The notes under the pieces are model-generated. The model made no database searches, was not told where the DNA came from, and saw only the letters and a program-made list of their open reading frames with translations. Positions 7,282-14,436 of a DNA stretch of 64,000 bases are shown here, piece after piece. Origin of the DNA: Acidobacteriota bacterium (GTDB taxonomy: Bacteria; Acidobacteriota; Vicinamibacteria; Vicinamibacterales; JAKQTR01); NCBI GenBank assembly GCA_026393755.1, contig JAPKZO010000025.1, forward strand, positions 1-64,000, in the 5' to 3' direction. The translations under genes were made by a program, and so were the position numbers. Numbering within the stretch: the stretch's first letter is position 1; each line of letters starts with the position of its first letter.

Positions 7282-8091
7282 CTACTTCTTCATCTCGCTC
7301 GCGATCTGGGCCTTGATGCCGGCGGCGGCTTTCTGCGCGGCCGCCAGATACTCGCTCTTCGGGAACTCCGCGATCAGCTTGTCGTAGTAGGGGAGCGCCT
7401 GCGCCGGATTGCCTACCTTGACGAAGCAGTCGGCCAGGTAAAAGTACACCGCGTCGCGCCTGGAATACTCGGGGTCGTTGGTCAGCACGGCCCGGAACCG
7501 ATCGATCGCGCCCGGATACCACCGCGCGCGCCAGTAGAAAAAGCCGACCTTGTAATCCGATTCGCTGAGGCGGTCCCGGCCTTCCCGCAGCTTCGCTCTG
7601 CCCTCAGGGAGCAAGGCACTATTGGGATACCGCTGCAGAAAGAGGGCGAATTCAATCACAGCCTGTTTGGTCTCCGTCTGATCACGGTCGGCCGAGGGCA
7701 TCTGACGGACGTGCGTGAGACCCATCTTGAACTGCGCGTAGTCGGCGCGCGGATTGGTCGGGAAGAACGTCAGGAATTCCTTGAACTCGTTCTGCGCGAG
7801 CACAAGGGATTCGGGCGTGCCTTCACCGAGATAGGAGTCGCCCAGGCCAAGCTTGGCGTCGGGTCTGAACGAGCTCTGCGGATAATTGTCGACGATCTGC
7901 CGGAAGTACTCGCGCGACTGGATCCACTTTCTCTTGCCGGCGAGTTCCGTGCCCCGCTCGAACAGAAACCTGTCGGCGTCGACCGTGCCGGTCGGAACAA
8001 TCGTCTTGTTGGCTGCACAAGACGCCATCAGGGACGCGGATACCGCGACGAGCAGCGCCGACAGGAATCGTCGAGACATACGAACACTCAT
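7282..8091 (-). CDS. bamD: outer membrane assembly lipoprotein BamD
   Basis: 269 residues from ATG 8091 (alternative ATG 8079). A type II signal peptide ends in lipobox MASC with Cys at residue 25. The mature part is a chain of TPR helices (FERGTELAGKRKWIQSREYFRQIVDNYP, then further pairs), as in BamD/YfiO, the essential lipoprotein of the BAM complex that folds beta-barrel proteins. It is the last gene of the minus-strand run aroC-def-fmt-rsmB-PASTA-rpe-ybgC, 13 bp after ybgC. Its presence indicates an outer membrane. Confidence 0.88.
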   Translation of the reverse strand: MSVRMSRRFLSALLVAVSASLMASCAANKTIVPTGTVDADRFLFERGTELAGKRKWIQSREYFRQIVDNYPQSSFRPDAKLGLGDSYLGEGTPESLVLAQNEFKEFLTFFPTNPRADYAQFKMGLTHVRQMPSADRDQTETKQAVIEFALFLQRYPNSALLPEGRAKLREGRDRLSESDYKVGFFYWRARWYPGAIDRFRAVLTNDPEYSRRDAVYFYLADCFVKVGNPAQALPYYDKLIAEFPKSEYLAAAQKAAAGIKAQIASEMKK

Positions 8092-8104
8092 GAACACTGC
8101 ACCC

Positions 8105-8599
8105 TTACTGCCCGGTCTCGGGCAACGGCCATTCCGGAACCGACATTGTACACGGCGGCGGCGATCGCCGCCGATTCGGGCTGGCGACGCGTCGCGCAAA
8201 CAGACTCTTCACGCGTGCCGGCAGCCTCGTCGGCCGCCCCTGCGAGTCGGTGGCGGCGTGCACCGTCGTGCCCTGCGCCACCAGGGCACCGTCGGCCCGC
8301 CGCACGACGTCATACGTGAACCGGATGCGGACCGGCGACAGCAGTTCCCCTCGCGTCCGAATTTCGATTTCATCGTCGTATCGAGCGCTCTGCCGGTAGC
8401 GGCAGTGCGCCTCGATGACGGGCAGCCTGCTGCCATGCGCTTCCATCTCCCGATACGTCCAGCCGAGACTGCGCAGCCACTCACTACGGCCGACCTCGAA
8501 CCACGCCAGGTAGTTGGCGTAGTACACGACGCCCATCTGGTCGGTTTCCGCGTAGCGGACGCGCACCAGCGCGACCGACATGTGACCGCCCGGACTCAC
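8105..8599 (-). CDS. ybgC: acyl-CoA thioesterase, YbgC family
   Basis: 164 residues from GTG 8599, which overlaps the rpe stop (GTGA) and follows a G-rich ribosome binding site; ATG 8581 is an alternative. A hot-dog-fold thioesterase with the 4-hydroxybenzoyl-CoA/YbgC signature VRYAETDQMGVVYYANYLAWFEVGR. Asp in TDQMG is the family's catalytic acid. YbgC enzymes hydrolyse short acyl-CoAs and are often encoded near envelope genes (tol-pal); here the neighbour is bamD. The last 25-30 residues are arginine- and proline-rich and extend beyond the usual fold. Confidence 0.88.
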   Translation of the reverse strand: MSPGGHMSVALVRVRYAETDQMGVVYYANYLAWFEVGRSEWLRSLGWTYREMEAHGSRLPVIEAHCRYRQSARYDDEIEIRTRGELLSPVRIRFTYDVVRRADGALVAQGTTVHAATDSQGRPTRLPARVKSLFARRVASPNRRRSPPPCTMSVPEWPLPETGQ

Positions 8600-9300
8600 G
8601 CGTGGCGCCCCCCAGGCGTCGCGTGCGGACGTCTGCCGGCCGCGGCCTCGGCCCCAGCCCTGAGCGCGCGCACCGCGGCCTCGGGGTCCTTGGTGTGGAA
8701 GACGGACGAGCCGGCGACAATCCAGTCGGCGCCCGCGACAACCACATCGGCAATCGTCTCCGCGTCGATGCCGCCGTCCACCTGGATGGGCGCCGGATTG
8801 CCGGCCCGGTCGAGCAGTTCGCGCATCGCACGTACTTTGGACGCGCTGCGCCTGATATAGGTCTGGCCGCCGAAACCCGGATTAACCGTCATCACCACCA
8901 CGTAGTCCACGTCCGCCGCCACTTCCTCCAGCGCGCCAACCGGGGTCGACGGATTGAGCGCGACGCCGGCCTTGAGGCCAAGGCCCTTGATAAGGGCGAT
9001 GGTGCGGTTCAGGTGCGGGCCCGCCTCCACGTGCACCGAAATCAGCGCCGCACCCGATTCGGCGAACGCCGGGATGAAGCGGTCGGCCTCCTCAATCATC
9101 AGATGGACATCGATTGGCACGCGCGTCACGCGGGCGATCGATCGCACGATGGGCGGCCCTACCGTGAGGTTCGGGACGAAGTGGCCGTCCATCACGCCGA
9201 CGTGAATCAGGTCGGCGCCACCCCGTTCCACGGCCGCGATGCCCAAACCGAGGGCCGCAAAATCGGCGGCCAGGATCGAAGGCGCGAGACGAATACTCAT
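8596..9300 (-). CDS. rpe: ribulose-phosphate 3-epimerase
   Basis: 234 residues. Interconverts ribulose 5-phosphate and xylulose 5-phosphate in the pentose phosphate pathway. TIM-barrel motifs: LAPSILAADFAAL, HVGVMDGHFVPNLTVGP (metal His and catalytic Asp), HLMIEEADRF, VMTVNPGFGGQ, VDGGIDAETI and the phosphate-binding VAGSSVF. The start ATG 9300 overlaps the stop of the PASTA gene (ATGA), and the stop overlaps the ybgC start, so translation is probably coupled through all three. Confidence 0.95.
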   Translation of the reverse strand: MSIRLAPSILAADFAALGLGIAAVERGGADLIHVGVMDGHFVPNLTVGPPIVRSIARVTRVPIDVHLMIEEADRFIPAFAESGAALISVHVEAGPHLNRTIALIKGLGLKAGVALNPSTPVGALEEVAADVDYVVVMTVNPGFGGQTYIRRSASKVRAMRELLDRAGNPAPIQVDGGIDAETIADVVVAGADWIVAGSSVFHTKDPEAAVRALRAGAEAAAGRRPHATPGGRHA

Positions 9301-10019
9301 CGACTGACCTCCAGCGAGATCGGTTGGTCGGATGTGATCTCAAACCCGGCCGACGGGCTCTGGCGCAGAATGATGCCTGGCGGGGCACCTGGATATAGCT
9401 GGTGTCCCGCAATCGTGACCCGCAGGCCCCGGTTTCTGAGCACGACCACCGCTTCGTCGCCCGAGACGCCAATCAGATCGGGCATCACGAAGGTCGTTGC
9501 TCGCTCGCCGCGATTGACGAGCAGGCCGACGCGCGTGCTGCGGGCTCCCGGGGCGGGATCCTGGGCCACCACCGCATCGGCCGGATACTCGGACGACTTG
9601 ATATCGGCCATGCCGGCGATCTCGAGTCCGTCCTGCTGCACCCGTGCCTGCGCCGTGCGTTCGGTGTCGCCGATGAGCCGCGGAACCAGGGATTCCCTCG
9701 ACCCGGCACTGATCCAGACGCGCACGCTCCGGCCGCGCCGGACGGCCGATCCCGCAGCCGGATCCTGCGACGCGATTTGTCCTGCCGGGATCTTCGGGTC
9801 GAACGGCCGGTTGTCTTCCAGTCTGAGCGTGAGGCCAGCCGAATCGGCGGCGCTCGTCGCGACGGCCGGATCCAGCCCCAGCAATGTCGGAACGTTCACC
9901 TCGCGGGTGCGTAGCGCCACCCGCATCGAGGCCACGGCAAACAAGCCATAGGTGGCCCCGAGCGCCGCCACCAGCAAGACCATCCGGCCCACGCGCCGCA
10001 CGCCAGTTTTCAGCGCCAT
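9297..10019 (-). CDS. PASTA domain membrane protein
   Basis: 240 residues from ATG 10019. A short cytoplasmic N-terminus and one membrane helix (about 13-30, MVLLVAALGATYGLFAVA) precede three tandem PASTA domains (about 42-108, 110-172, 173-240), each ending with the typical QDPAAGS, QDPAPGA or QSPSAGF motif. PASTA domains bind peptidoglycan fragments in Ser/Thr kinases and penicillin-binding proteins. Here no kinase or transpeptidase domain is attached, so it may be a stand-alone cell-wall sensor or anchor. It sits between rsmB and rpe in one operon. The 38-bp gap before it is occupied by a GGGGTC...CCCC repeat. Confidence 0.85.
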   Translation of the reverse strand: MALKTGVRRVGRMVLLVAALGATYGLFAVASMRVALRTREVNVPTLLGLDPAVATSAADSAGLTLRLEDNRPFDPKIPAGQIASQDPAAGSAVRRGRSVRVWISAGSRESLVPRLIGDTERTAQARVQQDGLEIAGMADIKSSEYPADAVVAQDPAPGARSTRVGLLVNRGERATTFVMPDLIGVSGDEAVVVLRNRGLRVTIAGHQLYPGAPPGIILRQSPSAGFEITSDQPISLEVSR

Positions 10020-10043
10020 CTTCTCTGAAACTGTACTACGAAA

Positions 10044-10071
10044 GGGGTCGGAGCCAATTAGTCTCGCCCCC
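10044..10071. repeat. GGGGTC...GCCCCC interspersed element
   Basis: GGGGTCGGAGCCAATTAG followed by TCTCGCCCCC: a short GC-bounded element with G-tract and C-tract ends. On the minus strand it supplies the last sense codons and the TAA stop of rsmB. A shorter palindrome beginning with the same GGGGTC(T/G)GA lies at 39350-39366. This looks like a REP-type intergenic repeat; copy number in the genome is unknown to me. Confidence 0.45.
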
Positions 10072-11413
10072 TTGATCGCAGTCTTGCGGCGAAGAAGGGC
10101 TCGAGGCCGTGCTGGTGCGGGGTGGGCCGCAGACAGCCTGACGGATCGACACAGGCCATCACGCCCGGCGGCACGCCGGCTCTTGAGTCCCGCGGAGACT
10201 CGAGATGGAAGTCGGGACGAGCCTCCAGAAACGCCGTGATGACCTCTTCGTTCTCCTCGGGCTCGGTCGAGCAGGTGCTGTAGACCAGTCGTCCCCCTGC
10301 CCGGACGACCGCCGCGGCCGACTCGAGCATCCGCCCCTGCCGGCTGGCATTCGAGGCGAGGTCGGATTCGACGCGTCTCCATTTCACGTCGGGATCGCGC
10401 CGCAACGTCGCGAGACCGGAACACGGGGCATCCACCAGCACGCAGTCGAAGATGGGGCCAAAGGGCGCCGCCGCCAGCAGATCGGCCCCGACGACGTGCA
10501 CGGCATTCGCGCCCGTGGCTCGAAGCGCCTGCGCCAGCAGCCTGATTCGTCTGGGGCGAACATCAGCCGCCACCAGCCGTCCGGCGCCATGGCCAAGGTC
10601 CGCAGCCATCTGTGACGTCTTGCCGCCAGGCGCGGCGCAGGCATCAAGCACCATTTCGCCTGCACAAACGCCCGCATACGCCGCCACGAGTTGTGACGAT
10701 TCGTCCTGCACAACAAATCGTCCGGACGAAGCCACCGGCGTTGTCAGCGGATTGCCCCCGGTCACGGCCAGTCCGTCGGCGGCGTACCGCGCCGGCGCCG
10801 TCGTGACGCCCAGTGCCGCAAGCTCCCTGGCGAGATCGTCACGCGACGTCTTGATCCGGTTGGCGCGCAACATCAGCGGGGCCTGCTGGTTGTTGAAGCG
10901 GACCCACTGCACGGCCGTGTCGAATCCCAGCCGATCGAGCCAGCGCGCCGCGAGCCACCTCGGGTGCGACATCGCGATAGCCAGGTAGTCGAGTTGGTCG
11001 CGCTCGGTTGGCATCGGAAACTGCCCACGATCGCGACTGATGTGTCGCAGGATCGCGTTGACGGCGCCAGAGGCGCTCGTCTTGCCCTCATGCCTGCAAA
11101 GGTCAACCGCATCGTGCACGACCGCCGAGGCCGGCACGCGGTCGAGATGGAGCAGCTGATAGGCGCTGAGCCGGAGCAGGTCGAGCACGTCCGGATCGAA
11201 TGCGCCGATGAGGCGGTGACCGGCCCACGCGATCACGTGATCCAGGGCGGCGCGCCAGCGCAGCGTGCCGAGCGCAATCTCGGCGGCCAGCGCGCGATCG
11301 CGCTCGTCTGCGAGGCGACGACGATGCAGCTCGATAGTCGTGGCGAGATCGACGTGGGGATCGCCGACCGCGCGGAGCGTGCGATAGGCGGCCAGCCGGG
11401 CAGGTGAAATCAT
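10058..11413 (-). CDS. rsmB: 16S rRNA (cytosine-967 C5)-methyltransferase
   Basis: 451 residues. The N-terminal NusB-like RNA-binding domain (1 to about 140, ALAAEIALGTLRWRAALDHVI...) and the C-terminal SAM-dependent methyltransferase domain are both present. Motifs: DACAAPGGKTSQMA (SAM binding), VDAPCSGLATLRRDPD (motif IV Cys) and YSTCSTEPEENE (motif VI catalytic Cys). The order fmt-rsmB after def is the common def-fmt-rsmB arrangement. Its last codons run into a repeat element at 10044-10071. It begins 20 bp after fmt. Confidence 0.93.
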   Translation of the reverse strand: MISPARLAAYRTLRAVGDPHVDLATTIELHRRRLADERDRALAAEIALGTLRWRAALDHVIAWAGHRLIGAFDPDVLDLLRLSAYQLLHLDRVPASAVVHDAVDLCRHEGKTSASGAVNAILRHISRDRGQFPMPTERDQLDYLAIAMSHPRWLAARWLDRLGFDTAVQWVRFNNQQAPLMLRANRIKTSRDDLARELAALGVTTAPARYAADGLAVTGGNPLTTPVASSGRFVVQDESSQLVAAYAGVCAGEMVLDACAAPGGKTSQMAADLGHGAGRLVAADVRPRRIRLLAQALRATGANAVHVVGADLLAAAPFGPIFDCVLVDAPCSGLATLRRDPDVKWRRVESDLASNASRQGRMLESAAAVVRAGGRLVYSTCSTEPEENEEVITAFLEARPDFHLESPRDSRAGVPPGVMACVDPSGCLRPTPHQHGLEPFFAARLRSRGRD

Positions 11414-11433
11414 GGATGGTCAGACCCGGGGCA

Positions 11434-12426
11434 TCACGTGACGGCTGGCTGATCGTCGAATCGAGTGCCGACTGTCAGCGGGTGGCCCGCGGCGAAGTCG
11501 CCGACGCTCATCGCCCTCCGGCCCTCCGGCCGCACCAGCACCACGTCAAGAACTCCGTCGCCGGTTCGTACGCTCAGGGCGTCACGCGAGATACCCACAA
11601 TCGTCCCGGGCGCCGCGGTGTTGAAACCGGCGAGCGACTCACGCTCAATTGCACCCGCAGGGGAGTCAAGCCGTGTCGTGAGGATAATCAGACGGTGCCC
11701 GGCCAACCAGGTCCAGGCGAGCGGCCACGGATGCAGGCCCCGGACCTGGTTGTGGATCACCGAAGACGAGGCGCTCCAGTCGATCGCGCCTTCCTCCTTC
11801 TGAAGCCGCGGCGCATAGGTGCTGGCGTGATCATCCTGGGGTGCCGGCGCGGCCAGGCCCGACACGATATCCGCGATCACCTCCAGCAACAGCTCCGCGC
11901 CGATGCGGGCGAGGTCTTCTTCCACCTCCGCGCTGGTGTCGTCGGGCCCGATGAGCCGCGTCGCCGTCCTGTACACCGGTCCCGCGTCGAGTGCCTGGAC
12001 GACCCGCATGATGCTGATGCCGGTCTCTAGGTCGCCCGCCATGACGGCGCGATGCACCGGTGCGGCGCCGCGGTGTCGCGGCAGCAGCGACGCGTGCACG
12101 TTGACCAGACCGAGCGGAGGCGTGGCGAGTACAGCGGCCGGCAGGATCCTGCCGTACGCGGCGACCACACCCAGATCCGGCGCAAGGGCCCTCAGGGCCG
12201 CCAGCGTCGCCTCGTCCTTGAGGCGGTCGGGCTGCAGCACCGGAATCCCGTGTTCGCGCGCCAGCTGCTTCACGGGGCTTTCGGTGACGCGCTGCCCGCG
12301 GCCGCGGGGCTTGTCGGGCTGCGTGAAGACGCCCGCCACAATGTGTGAGGAGGTGAGCAACGCGCGCAGTGACGGGACCGCAAACTGCGGGGTGCCGAAG
12401 AACACGACGCGCAACGCGCGATCCAT
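11434..12426 (-). CDS. fmt: methionyl-tRNA formyltransferase
   Basis: 330 residues from ATG 12426 (a GTG at 12438 overlapping the def stop is possible). Formylates initiator Met-tRNA with 10-formyl-THF. It shows the N-terminal VVFFGTPQFAVPSL, the hydrolase/transferase signature NVHASLLPRHRGAAP (His catalytic, HxSLLP) and the C-terminal OB-like domain from about residue 205. It follows def by 5 bp, the classic functional pair: formylation by Fmt, removal by Def. Confidence 0.95.
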   Translation of the reverse strand: MDRALRVVFFGTPQFAVPSLRALLTSSHIVAGVFTQPDKPRGRGQRVTESPVKQLAREHGIPVLQPDRLKDEATLAALRALAPDLGVVAAYGRILPAAVLATPPLGLVNVHASLLPRHRGAAPVHRAVMAGDLETGISIMRVVQALDAGPVYRTATRLIGPDDTSAEVEEDLARIGAELLLEVIADIVSGLAAPAPQDDHASTYAPRLQKEEGAIDWSASSSVIHNQVRGLHPWPLAWTWLAGHRLIILTTRLDSPAGAIERESLAGFNTAAPGTIVGISRDALSVRTGDGVLDVVLVRPEGRRAMSVGDFAAGHPLTVGTRFDDQPAVT

Positions 12427-12431
12427 GATCG

Positions 12432-12941
12432 CTACCACTTGCCCGTTCTGGCGAGCTTCTTGATGCGTCGGACGATGATCTCGCGCTGAATGCCGCGGAG
12501 CCGATCAACGAAGACGCGCCCGTCGAGGTGATCCATCTCGTGCTGAAAAGCGCGCGCCAGCAGTGCCGTGCCCTCGATCACCTGTTCTTTACCGTTGAGA
12601 TCGAGGCCTTTGACCGTCGCCTTGCCGGGCCGCGCCACCGTCGCATTGAATCCCGGCAGGCTGAGGCAGCCTTCCTCTTCCAGTTGCATGCCGTCGCGGT
12701 CGGCGAATTCCGGATTCACGAATGTGAACAGGTCGCCGGCATTTCGGCCGGCCGACAGATCCACCACGAAGATGCGGAGCGGGATGCCAATCTGCGGTGC
12801 AGCCAGGCCAATGCCAGGTGCCGCATACATGGTCTCGACCATGTCCTGAATGAGCGAGGCAATGTCGCCCGTGATGTCCGTCACCAGAGCGGCCGGGCGA
12901 TGAAGCACCTGGTCGCCGTACTTCACGATGGGTCGAATCAT
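12432..12941 (-). CDS. def: peptide deformylase
   Basis: 169 residues from ATG 12941. A metalloenzyme that removes the formyl group from nascent proteins. All three motifs are present: GIGLAAPQIG, EEGCLSLPG (metal Cys) and HEMDHLDG (metal His pair and catalytic Glu). The start overlaps the aroC stop by ATGA and the stop precedes fmt by 5 bp, so the three are one transcription unit. Confidence 0.96.
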   Translation of the reverse strand: MIRPIVKYGDQVLHRPAALVTDITGDIASLIQDMVETMYAAPGIGLAAPQIGIPLRIFVVDLSAGRNAGDLFTFVNPEFADRDGMQLEEEGCLSLPGFNATVARPGKATVKGLDLNGKEQVIEGTALLARAFQHEMDHLDGRVFVDRLRGIQREIIVRRIKKLARTGKW

Positions 12942-14167
12942 ACGGATCGCGCTCCTCCGTCCTGCGCGAATCGGGCGGCCGAGCGCGCAAGCCAGTCCGC
13001 GTGGCGGCGGCGCAGATCGTCGATGGAATCGCCGCCGAACCGATCGAGGACGGCGTCGCACAGCGAAAGCGCCATCATCGCTTCGCCGACGACCGCCGCC
13101 GCCGGCACGGCGCACACGTCGCTGCGTTCAATGGCTGCGGCCTCCACGCGCCGGGTCATCAGATCAACCGATCGCAGCGGAGACATCAGCGTGGCGATGG
13201 GCTTCATGTACGCCGTGACGCGCACGTCCTCGCCGTTGGTGACGCCGCCTTCGAGCCCGCCCGCGTGATTGCTGGGCCGCACAAACAGCTTCGGCCCCGC
13301 GCCCGATCGCGCGGGACTCCCCGGGAGAATCTCGTCGTGCACACGGGAGCCCGGCAGGTGCGCCGCGTCGGAGCCGATGCCGATGCCGACGGCCTTGATG
13401 GCCGGAATCGACATCATCGCCTGGGCCAGGCGACCATCCAGCTTGAGATCCCACTGCGAGTAGCTGCCGAGACCGGGCGGAACGCCGGTGGCCACGACTT
13501 CGAACGCGCCACCCAGCGTGTCGCCGGCGGCGCGGGCGGCATCGATGGCGGCAATCATACGGGCCTCGATCAGGGGATCGGCGCAGCGGGTCGGCGAATC
13601 GTCCGGGAGCGCGGCTATCGTGTCGAATGACAGGGCCGAGCCCGGGGCAACGGCGACTGCGCCAATCGACACGACGTGACTCGCGATGCGTACGCCGATC
13701 TCGGCCAGAATCTGCCGCGCGACGGCGCCGGCCGCGACTCGGGAGGCCGTTTCGCGGGCGCTCGCCCGTTCGAGCACGTTGCGCAAATCGTCGTGCCCGT
13801 ACTTGAGGGCGCCGGCCAGGTCGGCATGACCCGGCCTGGGACGAGTGACTGGGGCGCGCCGGGCTCCGCCTGCTTGTGGCGGGACCTCGGCGTCGGGATG
13901 CATCGTGAATTCCCAGTTGACCCAGTCGTGATTGTCAATCGTGATGGCGACCGGCGCGCCCGTCGTCTGCCCGTGCCGCACGCCAGCCACGACCACCGGC
14001 GTATCCGACTCGATGTCCATTCGCGTGCCGCGGCCATATCCGCCCTGGCGGCGCCGGAGATCGCGCGTGATCGCCGGCACGTCGAGCGCCAGGCCGGCGG
14101 GCACGCCGTCCAGAATCACCGTCAGTCTTCGGCCGTGAGATTCGCCAGCGGTCAGAAATCGCAACAT
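12938..14167 (-). CDS. aroC: chorismate synthase
   Basis: 409 residues. Converts EPSP to chorismate, the last shared step of aromatic synthesis, using reduced FMN. Motifs: TAGESHGRRLTVILDGVPAGL, RRQGGYGRGTRM, RPGHADLAGALKYGHDDLRNVLERASARET (signature 2) and the C-terminal DRFGGDSIDDL. First gene of the minus run that ends with bamD; 269 bp separate it from the divergent sigma-54 activator. It is encoded apart from the trp/aro operon at 28-38 kb. Confidence 0.95.
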   Translation of the reverse strand: MLRFLTAGESHGRRLTVILDGVPAGLALDVPAITRDLRRRQGGYGRGTRMDIESDTPVVVAGVRHGQTTGAPVAITIDNHDWVNWEFTMHPDAEVPPQAGGARRAPVTRPRPGHADLAGALKYGHDDLRNVLERASARETASRVAAGAVARQILAEIGVRIASHVVSIGAVAVAPGSALSFDTIAALPDDSPTRCADPLIEARMIAAIDAARAAGDTLGGAFEVVATGVPPGLGSYSQWDLKLDGRLAQAMMSIPAIKAVGIGIGSDAAHLPGSRVHDEILPGSPARSGAGPKLFVRPSNHAGGLEGGVTNGEDVRVTAYMKPIATLMSPLRSVDLMTRRVEAAAIERSDVCAVPAAAVVGEAMMALSLCDAVLDRFGGDSIDDLRRRHADWLARSAARFAQDGGARSV

Positions 14168-14336
14168 TCGACGACCATTTTATACGAACTTGCTTGCAAT
14201 TCCTGCTTCGCCGCCACCCGCGTGAGATTGAACTTTCTGCCTCGGGCTCCTGCGGCACATCGCTGATTGGCCCATTCATGCGGGAGTCGCAGGCATTCCC
14301 GGCGGGCGCCGATCTTGCAGCGGAGTGGTTCCATGA

Positions 14337-14358
14337 GCTTCATCGCGCTTAATGAAGC
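14337..14358. repeat. inverted repeat in the aroC/activator gap
   Basis: GCTTCAT (14337-14343) and ATGAAGC (14352-14358) form 7-bp arms around an 8-base loop. No T-run follows, so it is more likely an operator-like site or the edge of the adjacent palindromic element than a terminator. The rest of the 269-bp gap (14168-14436) holds nothing else I recognise except the palindrome at 14371. Confidence 0.35.
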
Positions 14359-14370
14359 AAGTCCTCGCAA

Positions 14371-14390
14371 GGGCACGGCATGCCGTGCCC
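14371..14390. repeat. 20-bp perfect palindrome GGGCACGGCATGCCGTGCCC
   Basis: Perfectly self-complementary over 20 bases, followed by CCTAC. The identical palindrome with the same CCTAC flank occurs at 50123-50142, in another intergenic gap. This is the behaviour of a REP/MITE-like interspersed repeat. It lies 46 bp before the start of the sigma-54 activator. Confidence 0.85.
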
Positions 14391-14436
14391 CTACAGCCGA
14401 CAGACGCACTCGACGGTTTGAGGCGGAGCTTCACTC

